From Leminorella grimontii ATCC 33999 = DSM 5078 (lineage in GTDB: Bacteria > Pseudomonadota > Gammaproteobacteria > Enterobacterales > Enterobacteriaceae), in NCBI RefSeq assembly GCF_000439085.1, contig NZ_AUUA01000017.1, positions 1 to 64,000 on the forward strand: DNA of 64,000 bases, given 5' to 3'. Under the pieces are notes generated by a model. The model searched no databases. It was not told where the DNA came from and was given only the letters and a program-made list of their open reading frames with translations. Shown in pieces: positions 54,508 through 64,000 of the stretch (the stretch's first letter is position 1; each line of letters begins with the position of its first letter). The position numbers were made by a program, and so were the translations under genes.

Positions 54508-54564
54508 GTCGATTTTTTAACCTGAATCGACAGTGCTCTGATTAAGAGGAATAGAGAGGAACAT

Positions 54565-54984
54565 ATGAAAAAAGGCCTCCTGCTTAACGCCCCGCTGTCC
54601 TCTGCGATAGCCCGGCTCGGCCATACCGATACGCTGACTATCGGCGATGCCGGCCTGCCGGTTCCCGCCTTGGTTGAGCGTATCGATCTCGCCCTGACTC
54701 ACGGCGTTCCCTCTTTTTTACAGGTGTTCGACGCAGTAGTTGAAGAAATGCAGGTAGAAAAAGCGATTATCGCTTCGGAAATTAAAGAGAAAAACGCCGA
54801 GCTGCACCTCCAACTGCTGGCGCGACTGCGGGATCTGGAGGAAAACCAGCGCAACCGCATTGCCGTCGAATACGTGCCGCACGCGGAGTTTAAGGCGCTG
54901 ACCGCCGGCAGCCGGGCGCTGGTGCGCACCGGCGAGTGCTCGCCTTTTGCCAACGTCATTTTGTGCTCCGGCGTGGTTTTTTAA
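54565..54984 (+). CDS. rbsD: D-ribose pyranase RbsD, 139 aa
   Basis: RbsD interconverts pyranose and furanose forms of ribose. The catalytic His20 is in [19 protein letters not shown] and the C-terminal [17 protein letters not shown] is typical. GAGAGGAA precedes the start. It is the first gene of the ribose operon under RbsR operators. Confidence 0.96.
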   Translation: MKKGLLLNAPLSSAIARLGHTDTLTIGDAGLPVPALVERIDLALTHGVPSFLQVFDAVVEEMQVEKAIIASEIKEKNAELHLQLLARLRDLEENQRNRIAVEYVPHAEFKALTAGSRALVRTGECSPFANVILCSGVVF

Positions 54985-54997
54985 AGGAGCGATGAAG

Positions 54998-56515
54998 ATG
55001 CAGCCTCTGCTTAAGCTCAGCGGAATAGAGAAATCGTTTCCCGGCGTAAAGGCGCTGTCGGGCGCCAGCCTGAACGTTTATCCCGGTAAGGTGATGGCCC
55101 TGCTGGGGGAAAACGGCGCGGGCAAGTCTACGCTGATGAAGGTGCTGACCGGCATTTATACCAAAGACGCGGGGACCATCGAGTATCTAGGGCAGCCGAC
55201 CGCGTTTAACGGCCCCAAGGCCTCTCAGGAGGCGGGGATCGGCATTATCCACCAGGAATTGAACCTGATCCCCCAGCTGAGCGTGGCGGAAAATATTTTC
55301 CTAGGCCGGGAGTTCGTCAACGCCATCGGGCGCATCAACTGGAAGAAGACCTATGCGGAGGCCAACCGCCTGCTGGCAAGGCTGAACGTTCGCTTTGACA
55401 GCCATATGCCGGTGAGCGAGCTGTCCATCGGCGACAGACAGATGGTGGAAATCGCCAAGGTGCTGAGCTTCGAGTCGAGAGTCATCATTATGGATGAACC
55501 GACCGACGCTCTGACCGACACGGAAACCGCCTCGCTGTTTAACGTTATCAACGAGCTGCGCACCCAAGGGTGCGGTATCGTCTATATTTCCCACCGCCTG
55601 AAAGAGATTTTCGAAATTTGCGACGACGTAACGGTGCTTCGCGACGGCGGGTTTGTCGGCGAACGTCCGGTTTCGTCGCTGGATGAAGACCGGCTGATTG
55701 AAATGATGGTGGGCCGAAAGCTCGATGAACGCTATCCGCGTTTGGAATTGCCCAGAGGCTCGCTTCGCCTTCAGGTTAAGGGGCTTTCCGGCAACGGCGT
55801 CAATAGCGCCAACTTTGAGCTTTATCGCGGCGAGATCCTCGGCGTTTCCGGCCTGATGGGCGCAGGGCGCACCGAGCTGGTGAAAATGATTTACGGCGCA
55901 TTGCCCCACGGTAAGGGGGAAATCCTGCTCGACGGTCGCCCCGTGGCGATTAAGCGTCCTCAGGACGGCCTGAAAAACGGCATTGTCTACATCTCGGAAG
56001 ACCGCAAGGGCGACGGGCTGGTGCTCGGCATGTCGGTAAAAGAGAACATGTCCCTGACGGCGCTGCGCTACTTCAGCCGGCGGTGGGGAAGCCTCAAGCA
56101 CGGCGAAGAGCGGCAGGCGGTAGGCGACTTTATCCAGCTGTTCAACGTCAAAACGCCCTCCATGATGCAGCCGATCGGTTTGCTGTCGGGCGGCAACCAG
56201 CAGAAGGTGGCGATCGCCCGCGGGCTAATGACGCGGCCCAACGTACTGATTCTGGATGAGCCCACCCGCGGCGTGGACGTCGGCGCCAAGAAAGAGATCT
56301 ATCAGCTTATCAACCAGTTCAAGCGCGAGGGGCTAAGCATCATCCTCGTCTCCTCGGAAATGCCTGAAGTTATCGGCATGAGCGATCGCGTTCTGGTAAT
56401 GCATGAAGGCCGCATCAGCGGCGAGTTCCCCATAGCGCAGGCCACGCAGGAAGTACTGATGGCGGCGGCCGTAGGTAAGTTGATAAACAGCAACCGCGTA
56501 GAGCAGGAGTCATAA
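54998..56515 (+). CDS. rbsA: Ribose ABC transporter ATP-binding protein RbsA, 505 aa
   Basis: RbsA has two ABC domains in tandem. The first has [25 protein letters not shown] and [11 protein letters not shown]; the second has [12 protein letters not shown] (degenerate Walker A as usual in this family), [15 protein letters not shown] and [14 protein letters not shown] 54998 has AGGAG 8 nt upstream; ATG 54992 is also in frame but too close. It powers ribose import with RbsC and RbsB. Confidence 0.96.
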   Translation: MQPLLKLSGIEKSFPGVKALSGASLNVYPGKVMALLGENGAGKSTLMKVLTGIYTKDAGTIEYLGQPTAFNGPKASQEAGIGIIHQELNLIPQLSVAENIFLGREFVNAIGRINWKKTYAEANRLLARLNVRFDSHMPVSELSIGDRQMVEIAKVLSFESRVIIMDEPTDALTDTETASLFNVINELRTQGCGIVYISHRLKEIFEICDDVTVLRDGGFVGERPVSSLDEDRLIEMMVGRKLDERYPRLELPRGSLRLQVKGLSGNGVNSANFELYRGEILGVSGLMGAGRTELVKMIYGALPHGKGEILLDGRPVAIKRPQDGLKNGIVYISEDRKGDGLVLGMSVKENMSLTALRYFSRRWGSLKHGEERQAVGDFIQLFNVKTPSMMQPIGLLSGGNQQKVAIARGLMTRPNVLILDEPTRGVDVGAKKEIYQLINQFKREGLSIILVSSEMPEVIGMSDRVLVMHEGRISGEFPIAQATQEVLMAAAVGKLINSNRVEQES

Positions 56516-56518
56516 TTC

Positions 56519-57490
56519 GTGAATACGTTAAACCATTCCCCTTCCACCAAGCGGTTCGGCAAAGAGTGGCTGCTTGAGCAGAAGTCGCTGATAGCGCTTA
56601 TCGTGCTGATTGTCGTGGTGTCGTTTCTAAGCCCCAACTTCTTCACGCTCAACAACATGTTCAACATCCTGCAGCAGACCTCGGTGAACGCGATTATCGC
56701 CGTGGGCATGACGCTGGTGATTTTGACGTCCGGCATTGACCTGTCCGTCGGCTCCGTACTGGCGCTGACCGGCGCGGTGGCGGCGTCTATCGTCGGGCTG
56801 GAGGTCAACGTCTTCGTTGCCGTCGCGGGGGCGTTACTGCTGGGGGCCGCTATCGGCGGCGTTTCCGGCGTGATTGTCGCCAAGGGTAAGGTGCAGGCGT
56901 TTATCGCCACGCTGGTGATGATGCTGATGCTGCGCGGGGCGACGCTGGTGTATTCCGAAGGCAGCCCGATTAACCTGGGCTTTAATGAGTCCGCCGAGGC
57001 GTTTGAGTGGTTCGGCATCGGCACGCCGCTGGGTGTTCCCGCACCGATCTGGATTATGGCTGTCGTATTTATCGCTGCCTGGTACCTGCTTAACCATACT
57101 CGCCTTGGCCGCTACATTTATGCGCTGGGAGGCAACGAGGCGGCGACCCGCCTGTCGGGCATCAGCGTCGATCGGGTCAAGATTATCGTTTACGCTCTGT
57201 GCGGCATGCTGACGGCGCTGGCAGGCGTGATTGAAGTCGGCCGCCTCTCTTCGGCGCAGCCAACGGCGGGACTGGGCTATGAGCTGGACGCCATCGCCGC
57301 CGTCGTGCTGGGCGGCACCAGCCTTGCCGGGGGCAAGGGGCGCATTACCGGTACGCTTATCGGCGCGCTGATCCTGGGCTTTTTAAGCAACGCGCTCAAC
57401 CTGTTGGGCGTTTCCGCCTACTTCCAAATGATTGTAAAAGGCGCTGTCATTCTGCTGGCGGTGCTGGTTGAAAACCGAAGCGGCAAGTAA
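56519..57490 (+). CDS. rbsC: Ribose ABC transporter permease RbsC, 323 aa
   Basis: The start is GTG 56519, 3 nt after the rbsA stop. A polytopic membrane protein, it includes [24 protein letters not shown] and [24 protein letters not shown], the family signatures. The length agrees with E. coli RbsC. Confidence 0.96.
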   Translation: MNTLNHSPSTKRFGKEWLLEQKSLIALIVLIVVVSFLSPNFFTLNNMFNILQQTSVNAIIAVGMTLVILTSGIDLSVGSVLALTGAVAASIVGLEVNVFVAVAGALLLGAAIGGVSGVIVAKGKVQAFIATLVMMLMLRGATLVYSEGSPINLGFNESAEAFEWFGIGTPLGVPAPIWIMAVVFIAAWYLLNHTRLGRYIYALGGNEAATRLSGISVDRVKIIVYALCGMLTALAGVIEVGRLSSAQPTAGLGYELDAIAAVVLGGTSLAGGKGRITGTLIGALILGFLSNALNLLGVSAYFQMIVKGAVILLAVLVENRSGK

Positions 57491-57533
57491 CTTCACTGGC
57501 CGAGTCACTTTACTGATAATAGGAACGATGACG

Positions 57534-58427
57534 ATGACGATGAATATGAAAAAGCTGGCAATGATAGTCTCTGCAACCGCTCTTACCCTTTCCGTCAGCG
57601 TTGGCGCGATGGCGAAAGAGAACATTGCGCTGGTTGTCTCCACGCTGAATAACCCGTTCTTTGTGTCCATGAAGGACGGCGCTCAGAAGAAGGCCGACGA
57701 GCTGGGTTACAACCTGATCGTACTGGATTCGCAAAACAATCCGGCAAAAGAGCTGAGCAACGTGCAGGACCTCACCGTGCGCGGCACTAAGCTGCTGCTG
57801 ATTAACCCGACCGACTCTGACGCGGTAGGCAACGCGGTCATGATGGCCAACAAGGCCAATATCCCGGTCATCACGCTGGACCGTGCAGCGAATAAAGGGG
57901 AGGTGGTCAGCCACGTCGCCTCTGACAACGTGGCCGGCGGCAAGCTGGCGGGCGACTTCATCGCCGAGAAGCTGGGCAACGATGCAAAGGTGATTCAGCT
58001 TGAGGGCATCACCGGCACCTCCGCCGCCCGCGAGCGCGGCGAGGGCTTCAAGCAGTCTATGGCGGCTCACCCCTTTAAGCTTTTGGCCAGCCAGCCGGCG
58101 GACTTTGACCGCACTAAGGGGCTAAACGTAATGCAGAACCTGCTGACGGCGCACCCTGACGTTCAGGCGGTGTTCGCTCAAAACGACGAAATGGCGCTGG
58201 GCGCGCTGAGAGCGCTGCGCACCGCCGGTAAAAAAGACGTGCTGATCGTGGGCTTTGACGGCACCAAAGACGGCATGAATGCGGTGAAGGGCGGCCAGAT
58301 GGGCGCGACCGTAGCCCAGCAGCCTGAGCTTATCGGCAGCGTCGGCGTTGAAACGGCGGTTAAAGTACTGAAGGGTGAGAAGGTCGACGCTAACATTCCT
58401 GTTGAGTTGAAGCTGATTACCAAGTAA
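57534..58427 (+). CDS. rbsB: Periplasmic D-ribose-binding protein RbsB, 297 aa
   Basis: A signal peptide ending near GAMA is followed by the mature sequence [16 protein letters not shown], very like E. coli Rbs[21 protein letters not shown] and [15 protein letters not shown] are ribose-binding segments. The start is ambiguous: ATGACG is repeated here, giving in-frame ATGs at 57528, 57534, 57540 and 57546. AGGAA spacing favours 57534, while E. coli RbsB would begin at the 57540 equivalent. Confidence 0.96.
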   Translation: MTMNMKKLAMIVSATALTLSVSVGAMAKENIALVVSTLNNPFFVSMKDGAQKKADELGYNLIVLDSQNNPAKELSNVQDLTVRGTKLLLINPTDSDAVGNAVMMANKANIPVITLDRAANKGEVVSHVASDNVAGGKLAGDFIAEKLGNDAKVIQLEGITGTSAARERGEGFKQSMAAHPFKLLASQPADFDRTKGLNVMQNLLTAHPDVQAVFAQNDEMALGALRALRTAGKKDVLIVGFDGTKDGMNAVKGGQMGATVAQQPELIGSVGVETAVKVLKGEKVDANIPVELKLITK

Positions 58428-58522
58428 AACCTTCATCTTATTTCGGGTTTTTGTTTCGGCTTTTTATTCTATCTTTTGCGCGGCGGGCCTCTGCTTGCCG
58501 CGCGTTTTGACAGGAGACAACG

Positions 58523-59446
58523 ATGTCAGGGAAAAAACTGGCGGTGCTGGGCAGCATCAACGCTGACCACATCCTTAACGTGCAGGAATTTCCCCGTCCG
58601 GGAGAGACTATCACCGGGCAGGGCTATCGTATTTCTTTCGGCGGCAAGGGCGCGAATCAGGCCGTTGCTGCGGGCCGCAGCGGGGCCGATATTACGTTTA
58701 TCGCCTGCGTGGGAGAAGACGACGTGGGCAGACAGGTTCGTCGTCAGCTTGAGCAGGACAACATCGACGTTGCGCCGGTTGAAGCAATAGCGGGCACCCA
58801 CACGGGCGTAGCGATGATTTTCGTCAATGGTCACGGCGAGAACGTGATTGCCATCGACGCCGGGGCCAATGCGGCGGTGACTCCCGCCTATCTGAATAAA
58901 TATCGTCAGCGGATCGTCGAGGCGGATGCGCTGCTGATGCAGCTTGAAACCCCGCTTGAAACCATCGTTGCGGCGGCGAAGCTGGCAAAAGAGCACGGCA
59001 CGACGGTAGCGCTGAACCCTGCGCCCGCGCAGGCGCTGCCTGACGAGCTGCTGTCGCGTATTGACATTATCACCCCAAATGAAACCGAAGCGGAGCGCCT
59101 GACCGGCATCGCCGTCACCGGCGAGGAAGAGGCCAATCGCGCCGCCGCAGTACTACACGCCAAGGGCATTCGCACCGTGATTATTACGCTCGGCAGCCGC
59201 GGAGCGTGGGTTAGCGTTGAGGGCGAAGGGCAGTTGGTAAAGGGCTTTCGCGTTGAGCCAGTGGACACCATCGCTGCGGGCGATACCTTTAACGGCGCGA
59301 TGATGACCGCGCTGCTTGAAGGGGGCGCGCTGTTAGACGCCGTTCGCTTTGGCCACGCCGCCGCGGCGATAGCCGTAACCAGGCCGGGCGCGCAACCGTC
59401 AGTGCCCTGGCGCAAAGAGATCGATGCATTTTTAGCGGGCCAATAG
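58523..59446 (+). CDS. rbsK: Ribokinase RbsK, 307 aa
   Basis: RbsK phosphorylates ribose at O5. The PfkB-family signatures are [18 protein letters not shown] near the N-terminus and [14 protein letters not shown] near the C-terminus, where the catalytic Asp lies. [20 protein letters not shown] is the substrate-binding start. GGAGAC stands before the ATG. Confidence 0.96.
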   Translation: MSGKKLAVLGSINADHILNVQEFPRPGETITGQGYRISFGGKGANQAVAAGRSGADITFIACVGEDDVGRQVRRQLEQDNIDVAPVEAIAGTHTGVAMIFVNGHGENVIAIDAGANAAVTPAYLNKYRQRIVEADALLMQLETPLETIVAAAKLAKEHGTTVALNPAPAQALPDELLSRIDIITPNETEAERLTGIAVTGEEEANRAAAVLHAKGIRTVIITLGSRGAWVSVEGEGQLVKGFRVEPVDTIAAGDTFNGAMMTALLEGGALLDAVRFGHAAAAIAVTRPGAQPSVPWRKEIDAFLAGQ

Positions 59447-59456
59447 GAGCTGTACC

Positions 59457-60455
59457 GTGGCAACCATGAAAGACGTCGCTCGTTTGGCGGGAGTATCCAC
59501 CTCTACGGTGTCTCACGTCATCAATAACAGTCGGTTCGTCAGTGAGTCCGTCCGCGATAAAATTCTTTCTGCCGTTGCCGCGTTGAATTACTCGCCTTCC
59601 GCCGTCGCCCGCAGCCTGAAGGCGCAGTCGACGCGCACGATTGGGATGCTGCTGACGTCCAGCAACAACCCGTTTTTTGCCGAAGTGGTGCGGGGCGTAG
59701 AGGAAAGCTGCTACGAACGCGGCTATAGCCTGATTTTGTGCAACACGGAAAACGATCCTGAGCGGATGAACAGCAATCTGGAAACGCTCTTACAGAGGCG
59801 GGTCGACGGCCTTATTTTGATGTGTAATGAGCGCCACCCCATCTCGGAAAATCAGTTCTCTCGCTATCCTAATCTGCCTATTGTAATGATGGACTGGGGG
59901 CCGTTTAACGGCGCGTGCGACGTTATTCAGGACAATTCTCTCCAGGGCGGGCTCACGGCGACCGAATACCTGATATCAAAAGGCTATCGCCGCATTGCCT
60001 GCATCACCGGCCCGAAGGATAACGTACAGGCGCGCAGGCGTTTGGCGGGTTATCGGGAAGCCATGGAAAAGGCGGGGTTAAACTCACCGGATGGCTATCA
60101 GATCTTCAGCAACTTTGAGTTTTCCGGTGGTCTTGAGGCGATGAGCAGGCTGCTGGCGCTACCCGAACCGCCGGACGCCGTGTTTACCTGTAACGACGCC
60201 ATGGCGGTCGGCGTCTATCTGGCGCTGAACCAGACGGGGCTTAAGGTTGGCGAGGACGTAGCGGTTATCGGCTACGACGATATCGAACTGGCGCAGTACC
60301 TGACGCCGCCGCTGACGACTATTCATCAGCCGACGGGAGAATTAGGGCGATTAGCGATAGACACGCTGATGCGGCGTCTGGAAGGGCTGCATAGCAGCCC
60401 GCAAACGCTGGCGCTGACCCCGAGGCTGGTGGAGCGCCAGTCTGTCGGGTCTTAA
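59457..60455 (+). CDS. rbsR: Ribose operon repressor RbsR, 332 aa
   Basis: This is a LacI-family regulator: helix-turn-helix [20 protein letters not shown], hinge [18 protein letters not shown], and a ribose-binding-protein-like effector domain. GTG 59457 is the start, with AGGAG upstream. It closes the rbs operon and should bind the two ATCGAAACGTTTCGAT-type operators at 54412 and 54492. Its stop overlaps the stop of the converging gene in the sequence TTAA. Confidence 0.95.
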   Translation: MATMKDVARLAGVSTSTVSHVINNSRFVSESVRDKILSAVAALNYSPSAVARSLKAQSTRTIGMLLTSSNNPFFAEVVRGVEESCYERGYSLILCNTENDPERMNSNLETLLQRRVDGLILMCNERHPISENQFSRYPNLPIVMMDWGPFNGACDVIQDNSLQGGLTATEYLISKGYRRIACITGPKDNVQARRRLAGYREAMEKAGLNSPDGYQIFSNFEFSGGLEAMSRLLALPEPPDAVFTCNDAMAVGVYLALNQTGLKVGEDVAVIGYDDIELAQYLTPPLTTIHQPTGELGRLAIDTLMRRLEGLHSSPQTLALTPRLVERQSVGS

Positions 60456-61066
60456 TCGTCCGTTTGGTAGCTAAATACCGGCAGGCCGATTTTGAACCAG
60501 ATAGCCAACATGCGGAAGGTAAAACCGAAAGCTAACGTCGCGATAGTGGCGATATCGGTCGCTATTTTGAAGTGAATGAGCCCAACGTAGAGCATGGCGG
60601 CGGCGAAAGAGACGCTGGCGTACAGCTCTTTTTGAAACACCAGCGGAATGCGGTTACAGAAGATATCGCGCAGCACGCCGCCAAATACGCCGGTGATAAG
60701 CCCGGCGATGCCGGCGATAAGCATCGGCAGCCCCATTCCCAGCGCCACCTGCGCGCCGATAATAGAAAACACCACCAGCCCTACCGCGTCCAGCACCAGA
60801 AAGAACTTTCTTAGATAGATCATGATGCTTGACGTTGCGACCGTCATAACCGACGCGGCCGCGACGATCAGTACGTATTCCGGATGGGCGACCCAGCCCA
60901 GCGGGTAGTGGCCGAGAATAATATCCCTTACCGTTCCCCCGCCGATGGCGGTCACTGAAGAGATAATGATGACGCCGAAAATGTCCATCTTGCTTTTACC
61001 GGCCGCCAGCGCGCCGGTCATGGATTCGGCCGTGATGCCGATGATGTAGAGAACGTATAGCAGCAT
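60452..61066 (-). CDS. TRIC-family (YicG/YadS-like) membrane protein, 204 aa
   Basis: This is a seven-helix-type membrane protein with two repeats, each holding a glycine-rich [14 protein letters not shown] / [13 protein letters not shown] motif. This defines the bacterial TRIC (UPF0126) family of trimeric cation channels. Physiological substrate is uncertain. It converges on rbsR, the two stops sharing TTAA. Confidence 0.9.
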   Translation of the reverse strand: MLLYVLYIIGITAESMTGALAAGKSKMDIFGVIIISSVTAIGGGTVRDIILGHYPLGWVAHPEYVLIVAAASVMTVATSSIMIYLRKFFLVLDAVGLVVFSIIGAQVALGMGLPMLIAGIAGLITGVFGGVLRDIFCNRIPLVFQKELYASVSFAAAMLYVGLIHFKIATDIATIATLAFGFTFRMLAIWFKIGLPVFSYQTDD

Positions 61067-62051
61067 GTCGTAGTGTATCGGTGATCTATGTTGAACGAAT
61101 TTGCCGATTATCCCGCATCTGTATGGTTTTTGCAGCCGGTTTATGAGTTTTTGTTGATTTATTTATCTGTTATGGGTTTGGCGGGGTTATTTTTGTTTTT
61201 TATCAGCTATTGGCGCTAAAGATAAGTTTTTTGATACCGCTTTTGGCGGTTATCTATTTATGTTTTTTATTTTCACCACTTTAGAATGTTTTGTTAATAT
61301 TTTTTTAAAACTCTTTTTTTATTCTCATTAATACCCTAAATAATTCGAGCTGCATGACAAAGCGTTTGCGGCAGCCTCGTTAGAGATGAGGCCCGTGTAA
61401 ATAGGCAAAATCACAGGCAATTTAAAGTATGATGGGGATAGGTATTGTTTTTATTGGAGTTTATCGCCTGCTTTTTAATTTGTTTATTTGAATATTGTGC
61501 ATGTAGTTATTAGCGGATCTGTCTTGTTTTACCGTTCGAAAAACGGTTTATCTTTGACTGTTTTTTAGGCTGAAGCGCCGAGAATGGGGAACTTTATCTT
61601 CTTGGCAAGCGGCGCCCGTTTAATGCTATTTATATAAAATTCATTGTAATCAGTTGGTTGGGAGGTTGTCTGAAGGTGATTTCTATAGTGCTGCTACTCC
61701 TATGGCTTTCACATAAAGAGTGGATAATGAGATCGTGGATGGGTATTATTCGCTAGTTAAAAATGTAATAAAGCATTTGTGCAAATTAAAAAACTATATT
61801 TTTGGTAATTTAAGTTTAAGTTTCCGATTTTATCGTCATTTATATAGTATTTGTTTTTGGTGAAAAAAGTTGATTTTTCTAGAGGTCGGTAATTATTAAT
61901 TACTTCATGCTTCGAATACCCCCAAAGGGGCATATCCCGTTTTTTAGCACCGTAAATATATTTTTTAGACACTCAATAAAAATCAAAATAGTGACTTTTG
62001 CTTTCCATTCCATAAAGAAAGCAAATCTTATTAAGTAATGGACTATGTGTT
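61067..62051. other. AT-rich control region upstream of the autotransporter
   Basis: No gene is seen in these 985 nt. The part from 61724 to 61858 is related to 716-850. The start codon at 62052 has no strong ribosome-binding site. The length and AT-richness suggest silencing by H-NS-like proteins, an inference. Confidence 0.55.
61724..61858 (+). repeat. Autotransporter leader repeat, copy B
   Basis: This segment is related to 716-850, with TAATGAGATCG at 61725 and ATTAAAAAACTATATTTT at 61785 keeping the same 60-nt spacing as copy A. It lies about 330 nt upstream of the autotransporter start. Confidence 0.6.
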
Positions 62052-64000
62052 ATGAACAAAATATACCGTGTGATCTGGAACTGTACGTTAGGGCTGTGGG
62101 TGGTAACTTCCGAGCTGGGCCGTGGGCGGATCAAGCGGGCGACCAACAGAGCGCTGGCGGGCCTGACGCTGGCGGTACTGTCGCCCGCCGGTTTGGCGAC
62201 CGACTGCGACAACGTTGCTCTTGAGTGCCAGCTCGACAGCGTCTGGTCGGCGTCGAACAACAATAACGGCGTGGGCACGGCGGTTATTTCTGACGGTCAG
62301 GCCTATCGTATAGACATGCTTTCTTCCATTACGGCAGCAAAGGGGTCCATGGTATCTATTGACTCGATAAATACTGCGATAAACGCCGGCTATGCGACGG
62401 GGCCGCTGGTTCCAGAAACTGATACCAATGTAGAACTTAGTGCTAGAAATAAGAATATTACCGTATTCGATCCGATAACCAACAGTAATCTGGTTGTTAC
62501 CGTTTATGACGAGAATAACTTTAGAGAGTATAAATCTACAGCGAGTCCCGGCGGAGCTATTAAGGTTTTTCCATCAGGCCCGGTTGACGTTTATTATAAT
62601 ACGCGATTTGTCGCGGTGACTAACGGCCAGGCCGACGTTTATAACAACAATAATACTATTAGCGCCAACTTTCGCGACAGTCAGCTGTTTTATGCCGACG
62701 GCTCGTCCAACAATGCGACGATTAACTGGCACGGCACCAGCACCATAGGGTTTGGCTGGGAAACCAGTTCAACCTCTTCCACGACCTACACCGCGAAAAA
62801 AACCACCTACGTCGGCGAATTTTCCGGTTTTGATGGTTCTACCCAGAGCGTAACCAATCTAAGCGATCTGAAGGCGTATAACGCCTGGCTGGTCTCTCAG
62901 GTTCAGGCCGGTAACTTAAGCACCGGCGCCTATACTTCTGAGCTTAACAAAGCCTACCAAAATACGGGAACGACCTATGTCATTAACCCGCTTCCGGCCG
63001 ATGCCGATCCCATTCTGCTAAGTCCCCCCGGAACGGTCGTACTTTTATACGGTTCCGGCAGCGGAGCCAATATTAATCTGGCTTCCGACAGTTATTTAAC
63101 GTCAACCAGCTTGAGAGGATTGGATAATGGTGGTCTTAGCTCCAGCCTTATTCGTTTAGAGAACGGCGCTAATAGTGTCAACGATGGTTATATTAGTACG
63201 GGATTTCGCATTGGAGTTTTGTACAGCGGGTCGCGGTTGACGAATAACGGAACCATGATCACGGGCTCGATGACAGGAGGAGGAGAAGGTTATGGTATCT
63301 ATGCCTCCGGCACTGGAACGGAATTCATCAATAACGGCATTTTTAACGTTATTCCCATGTTCTGGTCCAATTTAGCTTCCCAAAACCAGGGCAATAATGT
63401 GATGGTTACCGTCCTCAACGGCGCCAAGGTGGTTAATAATGGCGTGGTAAATCTCGGCATTACTGAAGGAACCAGAACGACTGAATATTTGGGACCGACT
63501 GTTGGCGTATCATTAGCCTCAGCGAGCGCTTCTTTTATCAATAGCGCCGATGGCGAGATGTACGTCGGCCGTTCGCAGGACGGTAAGGATATGTTTGCCG
63601 CCGCGGGCTCTGCGGCTATCAAGGTAAGCTCGTTGAGCAGCGGTACGGTAGACAACCAGGGGCTGATTACGCTAGGGACGAAGAGTAATAGTGTATACGG
63701 CATCGCTGCAAACTCGACCATGGCGTCAGCTCGGATTATCAACAGCGGCACGATCGCTATTAAGGGTAACGGTGGAGACGGCACCTTCCTGCCGGGGCAG
63801 AATATCGGGATTTATGCCTATAACAACGCTAAAGGCATCTCCAATACGGGGGCGATTAACGTTGGCGGCATCAATAATATTGGAATAAAAGCCTATAGCG
63901 GCGGTCAAGTGAGTTCTTCCGGCCAGATCAACGTGACCGGCAGCGCCGATCCGTCTACCGACCTGCGCAACTACGGCGCATGGGCCAGCAGCGCTAACTC
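62052..64000 (+). CDS. Autotransporter with extended signal peptide, N-terminal part (runs off the window)
   Basis: The frame starts at ATG 62052 and stays open for about 649 codons to the window end. The first residues MNKIYRVIWNCTLGLWVVTSE form the ESPR of type V secretion proteins, followed by a basic stretch and a hydrophobic signal ending LATD. The rest is a Ser/Gly/Asn-rich passenger with recurring ITNNGTI / INSGTI-type units (for example NNGVVNLGI, VDNQGLITLG, IINSGTIAIKG, ISNTGAINVGG), expected to form a beta-helix. It resembles adhesin-type autotransporters. The barrel lies outside the window. Confidence 0.85.
   Translation, partial: MNKIYRVIWNCTLGLWVVTSELGRGRIKRATNRALAGLTLAVLSPAGLATDCDNVALECQLDSVWSASNNNNGVGTAVISDGQAYRIDMLSSITAAKGSMVSIDSINTAINAGYATGPLVPETDTNVELSARNKNITVFDPITNSNLVVTVYDENNFREYKSTASPGGAIKVFPSGPVDVYYNTRFVAVTNGQADVYNNNNTISANFRDSQLFYADGSSNNATINWHGTSTIGFGWETSSTSSTTYTAKKTTYVGEFSGFDGSTQSVTNLSDLKAYNAWLVSQVQAGNLSTGAYTSELNKAYQNTGTTYVINPLPADADPILLSPPGTVVLLYGSGSGANINLASDSYLTSTSLRGLDNGGLSSSLIRLENGANSVNDGYISTGFRIGVLYSGSRLTNNGTMITGSMTGGGEGYGIYASGTGTEFINNGIFNVIPMFWSNLASQNQGNNVMVTVLNGAKVVNNGVVNLGITEGTRTTEYLGPTVGVSLASASASFINSADGEMYVGRSQDGKDMFAAAGSAAIKVSSLSSGTVDNQGLITLGTKSNSVYGIAANSTMASARIINSGTIAIKGNGGDGTFLPGQNIGIYAYNNAKGISNTGAINVGGINNIGIKAYSGGQVSSSGQINVTGSADPSTDLRNYGAWASSAN

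Larger units (their letters stand above)
54003..54564. other. Intergenic region with a palindrome cluster and the rbs control region
   Basis: These 562 nt hold no gene I can support. The first half contains seven small palindromes (54125-54269). The second half has two RbsR-type operators and a sigma-70-like promoter of the ribose operon. A frame of 133 codons starting near 54010 runs through the palindromes and operators and has no coding character. Confidence 0.7.

Overview
The window is chromosome of an enterobacterium (order Enterobacterales). The backbone order cutA-dsbD, dcuA-aspA, fxsA, groES-groEL, epmB/efp, entericidin and sugE is that of the 94-minute region of E. coli. A tRNA-Phe gene sits beside it as pheU does there, and a complete rbsDACBKR operon follows. 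Genus cannot be fixed from sequence alone; Budviciaceae-like bacteria are a guess.

1-1474: the 3' end of an autotransporter gene, then about 930 nt of AT-rich DNA. That DNA holds a decayed autotransporter leader collinear with the one in front of the autotransporter at the right end of the window. 1475-16824: a seven-gene type I secretion operon. It combines a MotA/TolQ-like protein and a MotB-like protein (SiiB/SiiA-like, as in Salmonella SPI-4), a lipoprotein TolC-family outer-membrane factor, an HlyD-like adaptor, two giant RTX-repeat proteins of 1359 and 1358 aa, and an ABC exporter whose nucleotide-binding domain has lost several catalytic motifs. A ToxR-like membrane regulator follows (17568-18431). 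This is the most interesting system here: a secretion machine that has the parts for proton-motive-force coupling but a degenerate ATPase.

18.5-24.1 kb: accessory genes. These are a protein of unknown function, an IprA-like regulator, a TetR/quinone-oxidoreductase pair divided by a 43-bp perfect palindrome, a SUKH-like protein with an L7/L12-like middle domain, a ChpS/ChpB-like toxin-antitoxin pair and an Nlp/SfsB-type regulator, ending at tRNA-Phe. 24.3-26.4 kb: a CTX-M-like class A beta-lactamase divergent from an AmpR-like LysR regulator. 26.4-35.8 kb: a DUF1176 protein, then cutA-dsbD, dcuA, aspA, fxsA and heat-shock-controlled groESL.

35.9-42.9 kb: a sugar-acid catabolic insert (MFS importer, IdnD-like and IdnO-like dehydrogenases, GntR regulator, ManD/RspA-like dehydratase) with repeated operator-like boxes in both control regions, then a FliB-like gene. 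43.0-47.6 kb: epmB/efp, an entericidin, a DMT protein, an MFS/MarR pair and sugE behind a guanidine-II riboswitch. 47.6-54.0 kb: a TetR regulator divergent from a cyclase / aromatic-acid transporter / BKACE / thiolase / CoA-transferase operon, which looks like a self-contained route that trims two carbons from an unknown beta-keto acid.

54.0-54.5 kb: a cluster of seven tiny palindromes, then two RbsR-type operators. 54.6-60.5 kb: rbsDACBKR. 60.5-61.1 kb: a convergent TRIC-family membrane protein. 62052-64000: the start of a large autotransporter that runs off the window.
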